Below are positions 12,081 to 58,365 of a stretch of DNA of 64,000 bases, piece by piece. The notes beneath the pieces are model-generated. The model was not told the DNA's origin. It made no database searches and saw nothing but the letters and a program-made list of their open reading frames with translations. Each line of letters begins with the position of its first letter. The first letter of the stretch is position 1. Position numbers and translations under genes: made by a program. The DNA is from Branchiostoma floridae (Eukaryota; Chordata; Leptocardii; Amphioxiformes; Branchiostomatidae), in NCBI RefSeq assembly GCF_000003815.2, contig NC_049991.1, positions 3,041,282 to 3,105,281 on the forward strand, in the 5' to 3' direction.

Positions 12081-13192
12081 TTATTTATGTCATGCCCACC
12101 TGAGAAAACACATATTTCGATGCGAAATGCACCAGAAGTTGAGAAATTGTTGTGTCCCCGAACAAAAGATTGTAACAACAGCAATTCTAACGTCCGAATC
12201 CGATATTCAAATTTTTAACCGTGTCGTATTTGGTCGGAAATAATTCGATTTACTCGAAGGAAGCCTGTGTGATACAAACTTAGAACCTGTGTGATACGGA
12301 AGTTATCACACGGTCCGGAACACCCGTATCGAACGTTTTCGCGTCACAGGTATGACATAATGTATGGTACTAGATGTAGAGTTGAAGGAAGTAATCAAAT
12401 TTCACACTTTTGCATACAAACATTCTTCCAGTATCACTATCCATAGGAATCAAAGTAGTGAAGAAAATTTCTCTGCAGTGAAGTAATTATATAATAGTAC
12501 ATGATAGTCAAAATGTGAAACAAGATATTATTGTGCCTTTTTCCTAATTATCAAGATACTAACCTCATTGAATAAATGCATGTAAATACTCTAATGTTAA
12601 AGAATTTTAAAAATATTCTGTGCCGTAACACACTTTGGCACGTTTCCACCACCACAAATCAAAACTCTGAATACCAGGTAAAAGAAAACACAGTTCTCAC
12701 ATAACTTTGCTGCAAGTTTTTTTACCCACTTGATCGAACTAAGATCAATCATAGCAGCACTGCTATTCACTTTTTGGCTAGTCATTAAGGTAAGTACGAT
12801 GTATATTTAAAAGATCACATTGAATGTTAATTTTATATTTTCTCAAAGGCAACACACACCCAAGTCTTATACAATGAATGTATTTTCTTTTTCTCACATC
12901 TGCTCACAGACTACATGTCATTTGAAACTTGCACCTAAATGTTATCAACTTGTGGTGGAATTGTGTGCATGTACTGGGACACTAGGATCTAATACAAAAG
13001 CACTGGGCGCACATGGACCCAAGTCTGACAGAAGTCTACACGGAGTACTATGTAAAAAGTACCTAGTATGACACATAGCCAGGAATGCATATGGATGCAT
13101 TGTAACTCATATATTCATCTCTACAATCAAATCACGTAAGACAGTAATATTCGGTGAAGAGGTACAATATGGGTCTAATACAAGACCACTCG
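12081..13192. other. ABCC 3' flank and UTR
   Basis: This is AT-rich sequence between the ABCC stop codon (13193, minus strand) and the repeats. The stretch around 12630-12680 (TTTCCACCACCACAAATC) reappears at about 62333 in front of the second ABCC gene, so it is part of the duplicated 3' flank. No separate gene is visible. Confidence 0.5.
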
Positions 13193-47557
<34,365 letters not shown>

Positions 47558-50470
47558 TTCGTTTTTGGATGTCGGCCGACGGCTGTTCTGGTCAGCTAGC
47601 TATAGGCCCAAAGTAAAAGCCCTAAGCTGGTAACTGGAAAGAGCAAGAAATAGCCACACTTTATACAACAATAATGGCCTAGTTTTTAGTACTGTCTGCA
47701 GCTTTCTGTAAGCTCTAAGAGCCGTTCTGGCGTGAGTCTGTTCGCACCTTCCCAGACCAGTCCGCTATGTTTACTCCTATAAAGGTTGTTATAACAAAAT
47801 CTATTGAACGAATGAAATGAAATTTAAATGTGCGTGAAGCGTCATCATTCCTTAATATTCACCAAATTGTTATCTCCAACCCCAACTGTGACCCCATCTG
47901 TTATCTATTTGATATTTAATAAATGTCTAGTTATTATTTTTTTCAATTTGTTTCAAGATATGAATGTTCCCTCGTTGTGTCATACCCGTCTTATTCAAAT
48001 GGCCAGGAACTGAATTAGAAGTGTGTAGGATTCGTCCCTCCACTTTTCTTGCATTAAAAATATGGACTCAACTTGGACCACAAATCTATTTGAAATTTTA
48101 AAAAATGCTAAAAAAGAAGTCCCCTCCCCCATTGAATATTTGATAAAACAACCAAAATAGTTTAATTGTAGAATTATAAAATTTGTTTACAAAAACAAAA
48201 TAGACACTGATGGTGCAGGGCAAGGAGGAATGGACAGTGACTCCAATGATCAGACTCTAAGGTGATCATAAAGAAATACATAGTCATAGATTTCACGTCG
48301 ACCACTACAGGTGACTTACATGTGAAAAAGAAAACAGCTTAAGAAGGACAGGAAAAAAATAGCCAATGTTTGCTGACCACGCCCTAACGAAATCAGAAAA
48401 AAAAAACGATTTCATTGCCAATATAGAACCATTGTTAACTGTGGCTATAAACATTACACTCCGAACTGGGCCAAAAGAGCAACTACAAAGATCTCAATGT
48501 GACCCCAAGATATGTCATGTTCTACGTTAAGAAAAGGAAATCTCAAGACGGCTAGAAACCCTCTGAAAGTTTGGCTGACCACAACTTCTCTGAATCAGTA
48601 ACAAACATGTAGATATGCAAGCACTATCTTTACAACTTTGGCTCACCATTTTACCGCAGATACCGACAGAGGACCTATCTGTACCTTACAAAATGAAAAA
48701 GTTCACAGAAACGTTTTATGTAACTACTGCATTTAGCCCATATGGGCAAGGACGTGCAAATAAAGATTATTGCCATTGCCATTGCCATTGTCACAATACC
48801 TCCAGTTCACCTGCTAACGGTGCGCCTTGAACACAGTCCGAAACGTTTTGCTACCTCAACTCTGCCGTACTACATTAACTTTTCCTCAACCCTACCACAA
48901 CAGCAATATATCTTTTCATTGCCCCCCTCCCCGTTACGCCCACCTTTCATAACAAAGACGCGCGTCTGTCACACAACATTACCCGATATATTAACTACAT
49001 GCAAAATCAAACTGAACTGATGTGTCTGAAACATGAGGTGGCATTTCTAAGCGACCGGTACATACCAAGGAGGGATGTCTCTGTTGGTCAACTAGATATG
49101 AGGTTGCTTCTGCAAACACGTCTTGATAAAATCGAAAAAACAAATGAGAGAGAAAATGAATGTAGCTGTGTCCTGTCTAGCACGTGATTTATCTGACCAA
49201 CCACGTAGTCCGAATCCTCCCCCAACCGTTGGAATAATAAGATGGCTGTTTGGACAGTTCTGTTCAACAAGTGTCGAACAGTACACGTGTCATTGTCTCA
49301 CGTTTTTACTCCATGTGGAGGGGACTGTTATGAAACAAAATCCAGAAATTAATCCAGAAGAACAGCAACTAAATATAGATTTCAAGGGAACGTCTTGATG
49401 AGATCTGGAAACGATTAGATTTTGAGCCCCCTAATGGCCTGTTACTGGGTACTGCAGCGGAACTTACGGGTTTGATATCTCGAGTTCTGAACATGCTGCG
49501 GCTATGATTTTTGGGTGGTAGACAGCACTTGATGCCAAAAATAAGTAGTGTAGGCTTGGGCCCCATAGCGGCTTGTTTTGGAACTGCAGGACAGGTTTAG
49601 TGTCAGTAATGTCGTAGTCAATGCATGATTCCTTGAGAAGACTTGGTATCAATATATTAGAGGTGCATGTAAACGTATCACGTCATTAGCTAGAGTGTTG
49701 TCACGTCATTGACTAGAAACTAAGTCGCAGGTTAATCTATTTATATCATCTCAAGACGGGTGGGTAGCCCCCAAAACTTTTGAAATTTTATTTCCAATGG
49801 AGGTCAACATACATGTAAAAAAGTCAAAGTTAAGACATCAGTGAACCACACGAAAACCAAAGCGTCAAAACAAAATCAGTGTCCATTGTAGACGTTCAAA
49901 GGTCAAAGCCAAAAAGTCAAAAGATGGAGTGGAGCCCTGGGATTAAGTTGCCAGATGAGGCATATTCCTTGAGGTAACTACCGGTATACCGTAGAATTGT
50001 TACTTTGTCCTTCGTCAACTGAATGTGTATTGTAGTAAGTTGTGCCTCTGAATGCGAACGTGCGATAGCCCAGCTGTGTTAGTATAATTGGGTTTGTGAA
50101 GCATTGAGTTAACCTTAACTCAGAAACAAGATAGCTAGACTTTAGAACTTACTTTAATATTTCTGTATTCCCTAGCTAAAAGCGATTCCATCGTTTACCA
50201 CATGTTGTTGATACATCTGAAACTAGTATCTTGTCATACTGAATAAATCATCCACGTAACTTAAAGAAGGAAAAAGAACCGAATACACTTGCTGAATTGA
50301 ATGAATGTACTTCTATTCAAAGTAAGGTAATCTACATAATTTAACGTTTTCCAGTCCACACAGTAGTAGTATATATTATTACTACAGCTATGGCTAAAAC
50401 AAAAATACAACCTGCTTTCTATTCGTCTAAAAAGGCACCATCTTTCACAGCAATGCCGAATTATCCCACT
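47558..50470. other. Intergenic region between ABCC promoter and zinc-finger gene
   Basis: Upstream of the ABCC start no clear TATA box is seen. The ATG at 47557 may be preceded by a short 5' UTR within the CGGCCGACGGC stretch. The rest is AT-rich. A GCCATT hexamer tract lies at about 48774-48800. Around 49615-49670 a segment (TTGAGAAGACTTGGTATCAA and GAGGTGCATGTAAA) resembles the LUC7L 3' flank at about 9889-9930. I see no coding exon. Confidence 0.5.
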
Positions 50471-51999
50471 TCATATGTAGTCTTTCCATGAAAACACGGA
50501 AGTGATCACGGGCATGGCACTCTCTGACAAGTCGGCAGGTGGCGCTTTACGCACGGACAAGTCCAACGGCACCTCCTGTTCCAACACTGGTGGCGATGAA
50601 GTCAACGGCATCCACATTGAACAGAAACCTACGTTATATGTTACTCTGCTCGTGACAGTCTCTGCATTCTGTCCCTGCATTTCTTGTTGGGAACTAGGCG
50701 AAAGTCTCGTTGACAAGCTGTTGTCTTTTTCACACGCTGTGGACGGTTCGTTGTTGACAGTTTCCATGGAAACCTTCCGTCGCTTCTTCAGAGGAACGGT
50801 GACGTAATCTTTTACAACCGACAAGGCTGAAGGACTAGTGTGCGTGTGTTCCATAGTTGGTGGGGATGTTTCCAGTGACTTGCGCTTGCCGTGTCTCTGT
50901 CGTTCCTGCGGCGGTGTGCGCAGCTCTTCTCCCGGGCCCTGCCTCTCGGCTTCTCCCTCTGGTTTCTGACGGATTGAACAATTCTGACCAACGTCTTTGT
51001 CTGGTGATACCACTGAAAAGTGTACAGGTGGTTGCTGCACAAGTCCGGGTGTGTTGAACTCGATTTGAGTTTTGGCGATTTGTACGTGTCCTGCCATCAC
51101 GTGCCTGGTCAAGTTTAGAGAGTTGGAATCGGAATAGTCACACAGGAAACAACAGTGGAGGAAAACACGTCTGTCGTAGCGGGCCACCATTTGACAGGGT
51201 TCGCAGAAACTAAGACATTTGTCCGGTGCTTCAGCCAAGTAGTCCTTGTTATCGCTGTAGGCTGTATCTGGACGGATGTGCCGCCTGGCGATGTGTTGGT
51301 GAAGTGCAGGTTTGCTGGCTGCGGAGACACCACAGATAGGACAGTGCTGGGTGCCGAGGTGGGACCGCAGGTGATACGAGAGTACGGCGGGGCCAGCCCA
51401 CGTCACGAAGGTACAGAATGGGCAGCAGTAGCGCTCTACCTTCGTACCCGGGGTACGGTTTCTGGGTCGACCCCTGAAAATAACAGAGCAAAAGTTCAAG
51501 TCAGGAACTACTAGTACTAGGTACATACATGCATGTTATGGAGATGTAAGATATAACCAAGGACGTTACGATTTTCATATTTGAATGAATCGGTTTAATC
51601 GATGTTTAAAGTCATGTACACGAACAGTTTGGATTGAGGTTACCAGTACAAAATGTGCTAAGGTAACTTCGATCAAAACCACAAAATTTCGAAGGAGGCT
51701 AGGTTTGATGGACTTGGTGCTAAAAACCAGTAGCTATTGAGCCCAATCTCAAAGTACGTTGGGGTCGCCTAGTGACTATACCAAGTGAAGTAGATGTCTC
51801 CTTCGCAGACTTCGTTGGTTAGGCAGTTTATTTCAAACTTGGCTAAGGCTGGGCAAGGGAAGGATGTTCACCGTGGAAGGGAGTCTCGAAGTCTGCGAAG
51901 GAGGCTACTGAAATAGTGGAACTAAAAAGATAATATATCAACATACCCCCAGGTAGGTCTGTTTGTAGCATCCAAGCCGTCCGTATCTTCCATGTTCAT
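50471..51999 (-). CDS. C2H2 zinc-finger protein with CtBP-type PLDLS motif
   Basis: Two coding exons: 51999-51947 (exon itself begins at 52032) and 51473-50471, joined in phase, giving 351 aa from the ATG at 51999. Three C2H2 fingers lie in the N-terminal half: CPFCTFVTWAGPAVLSYHLRSH, separated by LGTQ from HCPICGVSAASKPALHQHIARRH, and later CFLCDYSDSNSLNLTRHVMAGH; CLSFCEPC between them may be a fourth partial site. The middle is Ser/Pro/Gln-rich with basic KKRRK. Near the C-terminus EVPLDLSVRKAP contains PLDLS, the classic CtBP-binding motif. A nuclear transcriptional repressor is the natural inference. I cannot assign an orthologue. A second ATG at 51993 is an alternative start. Confidence 0.8.
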
Positions 52000-52414
52000 T
52001 TTTCTTCGCAAGTCTTCAAACTTCACACCAAACTGAGAACACACGTACAGTCAGATGTCAGAACTGAGAATGGCGGTTTGACTGAAAGCGTCCTGGTTTA
52101 TACTTGTCCCTACATTTGAATAACAATAGCATGACGCCAGACAGACAACGCATACTCTATTGTTGTCTGGAGGTACGGGAGCCTATGCATAACAATGGAG
52201 ACAGATCAAAGTTACCTGCGTTAGACCACATACAGTGTTGCAACGCAAGACTTCTTCACATCTTGGTGGATGAAAGGTGCCGTATGTAAATACTTTAGTT
52301 ACATCCAAGGATCTTTATCACACCTAAATCTACCCTTTGTGAATATACTACTAGTGTATCTATATAGTTATTTTTCGTAAGTAGCGTCAAACTTCAGCCA
52401 GAATCGGCTGATCA

Positions 52415-52487
52415 GCCTTTTCTAGCGCAGTGGTTTCAACTGATGCGTTGTAATCTGCCGACCAGCGTTCGATCCCGGGTGTCGGCA
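52415..52487 (+). other. tRNA-like sequence (probable tRNA-derived repeat)
   Basis: An A-box-like TAGCGCAGTGGTT (52423-52435) is followed by a B-box-like GCGTTCGATCCC (52465-52476) at tRNA spacing. The anticodon stem does not pair well, so I read it as a tRNA pseudogene or SINE head, not a working tRNA. It lies in the zinc-finger gene's 5' intron. Confidence 0.4.
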
Positions 52488-52699
52488 TGTTTGTTTCTTT
52501 CTGTTTTTTTTTTCTCTTCCTACTCGCCCCTCTGAATTTCTACATTGGCAACACAAGTTGTAACAAACATGTCCATTCTGTTATCAGTGCGCTTACTGTT
52601 ACATTTTTTGTAGCATAAGTTGAAGTTGTTTATAGGGATTGTACATTATACATAGGTGATACACAATGTAGTGGACTGTGGAACATAGAATGTTCTCAC

Positions 52700-52765
52700 C
52701 TGAGTATATTTTCTGCTATCTGACGAATTATCTGTTGTTGTTGGGGTTCGCCAAGACAAAAAAAC
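52700..52765 (-). other. Candidate 5' untranslated exon of the zinc-finger gene
   Basis: A strong donor ATACTCAG|GTGAGAAC on the minus strand ends at 52700. Splicing to the acceptor at 52033 joins a leader to the exon that holds the start codon. The only ATG I see in this leader is out of frame with the protein, so I treat it as untranslated. The 5' limit is unknown. Confidence 0.4.
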
Positions 52766-52849
52766 ATAAATGATTTTTAAGCTCGGCGTACAGATAAATA
52801 CGGGGCGCTACGTGTGAAAAAAATATAAGAAAGAATCACGCGACTTTTT

Positions 52850-53012
52850 TTTAACCAATCAGCTTTGATTTGGGTTACTAATCTAAAACGCGCCATCTAA
52901 TTGGATGATAGTGTAAAAGGCCCTAATCGGTGACTAGTATTCGACATAGCAAAGATATCATTGAACGCTCCTCTTCGCTGATTGGCTGCACTTTGATAAT
53001 CAAATTATAAAA
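52850..53012. promoter_or_regulatory. CCAAT-rich promoter with TATA box, probably bidirectional
   Basis: CCAAT at 52855-52859 and inverted CCAAT (ATTGG) at 52900-52904 and 52981-52985 are followed by TATAAAA at 53006-53012 on the plus strand. The zinc-finger leader exon points away to the left (ends 52700) and a compact unit starts to the right, so the motifs sit between two divergent transcripts. Confidence 0.5.
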
Positions 53013-53083
53013 CTGCACGTGCAGAAAGACGCATTGGCAATCACAGGTGCTTGTAAAGGAATTTGTTTTGCGTTGTTCGCGTC

Positions 53084-53215
53084 ATGGACGGGTTGATTCC
53101 TTGTTCGCGCTATGCCATATTTTTCGTAGTTTGGGGATTCGCCGAGCAGGATGGTCAACGGAAGATGGCAAGACTGGCCGCCCGGTGCTACACCACAGAC
53201 TACACAAATATCTGA
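53084..53215 (+). CDS. Possible 43-aa small protein in a compact intronless unit
   Basis: About 70 bp after the TATA box, an ATG opens a 43-codon frame beginning MDGLIPCSRYAIFFVVWGFA, with a short hydrophobic stretch at residues 9-20, and ending TTDYTNI. AATAAA follows at 53252-53257. Promoter, ORF and poly(A) signal fit within about 250 bp. An overlapping frame from 53047 is open for 69 codons but starts with GTG. There is no recognisable homology, so the unit could equally be a non-coding RNA or a first exon (GAG|GTGGGT donor near 53217). Confidence 0.3.
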   Translation: MDGLIPCSRYAIFFVVWGFAEQDGQRKMARLAARCYTTDYTNI

Positions 53216-53251
53216 GGTGGGTGGTTTCCTCGTTACAATTTGTTAAATACC

Positions 53252-53257
53252 AATAAA
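53252..53257 (+). terminator. AATAAA polyadenylation signal of the compact unit
   Basis: AATAAA 37 bp after the stop codon of the 43-codon frame. Confidence 0.35.
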
Positions 53258-53639
53258 CGGGCAGTTAACATTGATAATAACACATGCGTTCCATGCGTTA
53301 GCTTCCTTACGTTAGACCCTGTTGAGTTGATTGTATGTATGTCATCCATGCGAGCATCAATTTTCGGCCGTTTCCAAAAATAAAACAGATCTGGCCCAGT
53401 CTTGTCTTAAAACGTCAGAACAATCAGATGGTGTCAGAGTGGTCTTGAAGCAATATCAGCCTGGGAGAAAACAATAAAGGATGACGTGGTCAGTTTTCTT
53501 CCTATTTTGAAGGAGTAGAGTTTGATGTGATGACTAGCCTCTACCAGGCTACATGGATCGGTGGTCTAATTGTAGAAATTGGACAAATAGAGTCAATAGT
53601 ACGTTAGGGGAGTCAGCCGGCCGAGTAGAACCATTATCC

Positions 53640-56600
53640 TCACCACGAAAATGTTCGGATACTTCCTTCTCGAGATATTCTTGACCATACGGGCTCTGTT
53701 TAGGCGCAACCGCTAGCTCCTCCTTCTAAACACCGCCTGTCACGGCACCGGGTAGGGGGGTGACTTAATAACGCGATTGTAGCTTAGACTTTAAGTTCCG
53801 ACCCGGCAAACTTGGTATGGTTGGAAAGGGCGCATAGCAAGGAATCGAAAGGTGAAAACCGCAAAATGTTCGGATACTTCCTTCTCGTGATATTCTTAAC
53901 CATACGGGCTCTGTTTTGGCGCAACCGCTAGCTCCTCCTTCTAAACACCGCCTGTCACGGCACCGGGTTAGGGGGGAGGGGGTGACTTAATAACGCGATT
54001 GTAGCTTAGACTTTAAGTTCCGGCCCGACAAACTTGGTATGGTTGGAAAGGGCGCATAGCAAGGAATCGAAAGGTGAAAACCGCAAAATGTTCGGATACT
54101 TCCTTCTCGAGATATTCTTGACCATACAGGCTCTGTTTAGGCGCAACCGCTAGCTCCTCCTTCTAAACACCGCCTGTCACGGCACCTCGTATGGGGGTGA
54201 CTTAATAACGCGATTGTAGCTTAGACTTTAAGTTCCGGCAAACTTGGTATGGTTGGAAAGGGCGCATAGCAAGGAATCGAAAGGTGAAAACCGCAAAATG
54301 TTCGGATACTTCCTTCTCGAGATATTCTTGACCATACGGGCTCTGTTTAGGCGCAACCGCTAGCTCCTCCTTCTAAACACCGCCTGTCACGGCACCGGGT
54401 AGGGGGTGACTTAAAAACGCGATTGTAGCTTAGACTTTAAGTTCCGGCCCGGCAAACTTGGTATGGTTGGAAAGGGCGCATAGCAAGGAATCGAAAGGTG
54501 AAAACCGCAAAATGTTCGGATACTTCCTTCTCGAGATATTCTTGACCATACGGGCTCTGTTTAGGCGCAACCGCTAGCTCCTCCTAAACACCGCCTGTCA
54601 CGGCACCAGGTAGGGGGGTGACTTAATAACGCGATTGTAGCTTAGACTTTACGTTCCGGCCCGGCAAACTTGGTATGGTTAGAAAGGTCGCATAGCAAGG
54701 AATCGAAAGGTGAAGACCGCAAAATGTTCGGATACTTCCTTCTCGAGATATTCTTGACCATACGGGCTCTGTTTAGGCGCAACCGCTAGCTCCTCCTTCT
54801 AAACACCGCCTGTCACGGCACCTCGTAAGGGGGTGACTTAATAACGCGATTGTAGCTTAGACTTTAAGTTCCGTCCCGGCAAACTTGGTATGGTTGGAAA
54901 GGGCGCATAGCAAGGAATCGAAAGGTGAAGACCGCAAAATGTTCGGATACTTCCTTCTCGAGATATTCTTGACCATACAGGCTCTGTTTAGGCGCAACCG
55001 CTAGCTCCTCCTTCTAAACACCGCCTGTCACGGCACCGGGTAGGGGGTGACTTAATAACGCGATTGTAGCTTAGACTTTAAGTTCCGACCCGGCAAACTT
55101 GNNNNNNNNNNNNNNNNNNNNNNNNNNNNNNNNNNNNNNNNNNNNNNNNNNNNNNNNNNNNNNNNNNNNNNNNNNNNNNNNNNNNNNNNNNNNNNNNNNN
55201 NNNNNNNNNNNNNNNNNNNNNNNNNNNNNNNNNNNNNNNNNNNNNNNNNNNNNNNNNNNNNNNNNNNNNNNNNNNNNNNNNNNNNNNNNNNNNNNNNNNN
55301 NNNNNNNNNNNNNNNNNNNNNNNNNNNNNNNNNNNNNNNNNNNNNNNNNNNNNNNNNNNNNNNNNNNNNNNNNNNNNNNNNNNNNNNNNNNNNNNNNNNN
55401 NNNNNNCAGGCTCTGTTAAGGCGCAACCGCTAGCTCCTCCTTCTAAACACCGCCAGTCACGGCACCGGGTAGGGGGGGTGACTTAATAACGCGATTGTAG
55501 CTTAGACTTTAAGTTCCGGCAAACTTGGTATGGTTGGAAAGGGCGCATAGCAAGGAATCGAAAGGTGAAAACCGCAAAATGTTCGGATACTTCCTTCTCG
55601 AGATATTCTTGACCATACAGGCTCTGTTTAGGCGCAACCGCTAGCTCCTCCTTCTAAACACCGCCTGTCACGGCACCGGGTTGGGGGGTGACTTAATAAC
55701 GCAATTGTAGCTTAGACTTTAAGTTCCGACCCGGCAAACTTGGTATGGTTGGAAAGGGCGCATAGCAAGGAATCGAAAGGTGTAAACCGCAAAATGTTCG
55801 GATACTTCCTTCTCAAGACATTATTGACCATTCGGGCTCTGTTTAGGCGCAACCGCTAGCTCCTCCTTCTAAACACCGCATGTCACGGCACCGGTTAGGG
55901 GGTGACTTAATAACGCGATTGTAGCTTAGACGTTAAGTTCCGGCCCGGCAAACTTGGTATGGTTGGAAAGGGCGCATAGCAAGGAATCGAAAGGTGAAAA
56001 CCGCAAAATGTTCGGATACTTCCTTCTCGAGATATTCTGGACCATACAGGCTCTGTTTAGGCGCAACCGCTAGCTCCTCCTTCTAGACACCGCCTGTCAC
56101 GGCACCGGCTAGGGGGTGACTTAATAACGCGATTGTAGCTTAGACTTTAAGTTCCGACCCGGCAAATTTGGTATGGTTGGAAAGGGCGCATAGCAAGGAA
56201 TCGAAAGGTGAAAACCGCAAAATGTTCGGATACTTCCTTCTCGAGATATTCTTGACCATACAGGCTCTGTTTAGGCGCAACCGCTAGCTCCTCCTTCTAA
56301 ACACCGCCTGTCACGGCACCGGGTAGGGGGCCCGGGGGTGACTTAATAAAGCGATTGTAGCTTAGACTTTAAGTTCCGACCCGGCAAACTTGGTTTGGTT
56401 GGAAAGGGCGCATAGCAAGGAATCGAAAGGTGAAAACCGCAAAATGTTCGGATACTTCCTTCTCGAGATATTCTTGACAATACAGGCTCTGTTTAGGCGC
56501 AACCGCTAGCTCCTCCTTCTAAACACCGCCAGTCACGGCACCGGGTAGGGGGGGTGACTTAATAACGCGATTGTAGCTTAGACTTTAAGTTCCGGCAAAA

Positions 56601-58365
56601 TTGGTATGGTTGGAAAGGGCGCATAGCAAGGAATCGAAAGGTGAAAACCGCAAAATGTTCGGATACTTCCTTCTCGAGATATTCTTGACCATACAGGCTC
56701 TGTTTAGGCGCAACCGCTTGCTCCTCCTTCTAAACACCGCCTGTCGCGGCACCGGGTAGGGGGGTGACTTAATAACGCGATTGTAGCTTAGACTTTAAGT
56801 TCCGGCCCGGCCAACTTGGTATGGTTGGAAAGGGCGCATAGCAAGGAATCGAAAGGTGAAAACCACAAAATGTTCGGATACTTCCTTCTCGAGATATTCT
56901 TGACCATACAGGCTCTGTTTAGGCGCAACCGCTAGCTCCTCCTTCTAAACACCGCCTGTCACGGCACCGGGTTGGGGGGTGACTTAATAACGCGATTGTA
57001 GCTTAGACTTTAAGTTCCGACCCGGCAAACTTGGTATGGTTGGAAAGGGCGCATAGCAAGGAATCGAAAGGTGTAAACCGCAAAATGTTCGGATACTTCC
57101 TTCTCAAGACATTATTGACCATTCGGGCTCTGTTTAGGCGCAACCGCTAGCTCCTCCTTCTAAACACCGCCTGTCACGGCACCGGGTAGGGGGTGACTTA
57201 ATAACGCGATTGTAGCTTAGACGTTAAGTTCCGGCCCGGCAAACTTGGTATGGTTGGAAAGGGCGCATAGCAAGGAATCGAAAGGTGAAAACCGCAAAAT
57301 GTTCGGATACTTCCTTCTCGAGATATTCTTGACCATACAGGCTCTGTTTAGGCGCAACCGCTAGCTCCTCCTTCTAAACACCGCCTGTCACGGCACCGGG
57401 TAGGGGGTGACTTAATAACGCGATTGTAGCTTAGACTTTAAGTTCCGACCCGGCAAATTTGGTATGGTTGGAAAGGGCGCATAGCAAGGAATCGAAAGGT
57501 GAAAACCGCAAAATGTTCGGATACTTCCTTCTCGAGATATTCTTGACCATACAGGCTCTGTTTAGGCGCAACCGCTAGCTCCTCCTTTCTAACACCGCCT
57601 GTCACGGCACCGGGTTGGGGGGGGGGGTGACTTAATAACGCGATTGTAGCTTAGACTTTAAGTTCCGACCCGGCAAACTTGGTATGGTTGGAAAGGGCGC
57701 ATAGCAAGGAATCGAAAGGTGAAAACCGCAAAATGTTCGGATACTTCCTTCTCGAGATATTCTTGACCATACGGGCTCTGTTTAGGCGCAACCGCTAGCT
57801 CCTCCTTCTAAACACCGCCTGTCACGGCACCAGGTAGGGGGGTGACTTAATAACGCGATTGTAGCTTAGACGTTAACTTCCGGCCCGGCAAACTTGGTAT
57901 GGTTGGAAAGGGCGCATAGCAAGGAATCGAAAGGTGAAAACCGCAAAATGTTCGGATACTTCCTTCTCGAGATATTCTTGACCATACAGGCTCTGTTTAG
58001 GCGCAACCGCTAGCTCCTCCTTCTAAACACCGCCTGTCACGGCACCGGGTAGGGGGGTGATTTAATAACGCGATTGTAGCTTAGACTTTAAGTTCCGGCC
58101 CGGCAAACTTGGTATGGTTGGAAAGGTCGCATAGCAAGGAATCGAAAAGTGAAAACCGCAAAATGTTCGGATACTTCCTTCTCGAGATATTCTTGACCAT
58201 ACGGGCTCTGTTTAGGCGCAACCGCTAGCTCCTCCTTCTAAACACCGCCTGTCACGGCACCGGGTAGGAGGGTGACTTATTGTAGCTTAGACTTTAAGTT
58301 CCGGCCCGGCAAACTTGGTATGGTTGGAAAGGGCGCATAGCAAGGAATCGAAAGGTGAAAACTGC
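53640..58365. repeat. Satellite array, about 215-bp monomers
   Basis: About 22 monomers (counting across the gap), spaced 210-222 bp. Each carries AAAATGTTCGGATACTTCC, GGCGCAACCGCTAGCTCC, ACACCGCCTGTCACGGCACC, a G tract, TGACTTAATAACGCGATTG and GGAAAGGGCGCATAGCAAGG. Length differences come mainly from the G tract and from presence or absence of GGCCC/GACCC before GGCAAACTTGG. Neighbouring monomers share private variants (for example CAAGACATTATTGACC occurs twice, about 1.3 kb apart), indicating higher-order duplication. No coding frame persists. Confidence 0.95.
55102..55406. other. Assembly gap (305 N)
   Basis: A run of N inside the satellite. Both flanks are satellite monomers, so the true array length is unknown. 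Confidence 1.

Noticed and set aside
55052-55426. Open frames across the N run
   Set aside because: They exist only because N was not counted as a stop.
53640-58365. CRISPR-like array
   Set aside because: The tandem units are contiguous 215-bp monomers without short repeats and unique spacers, in an animal genome.
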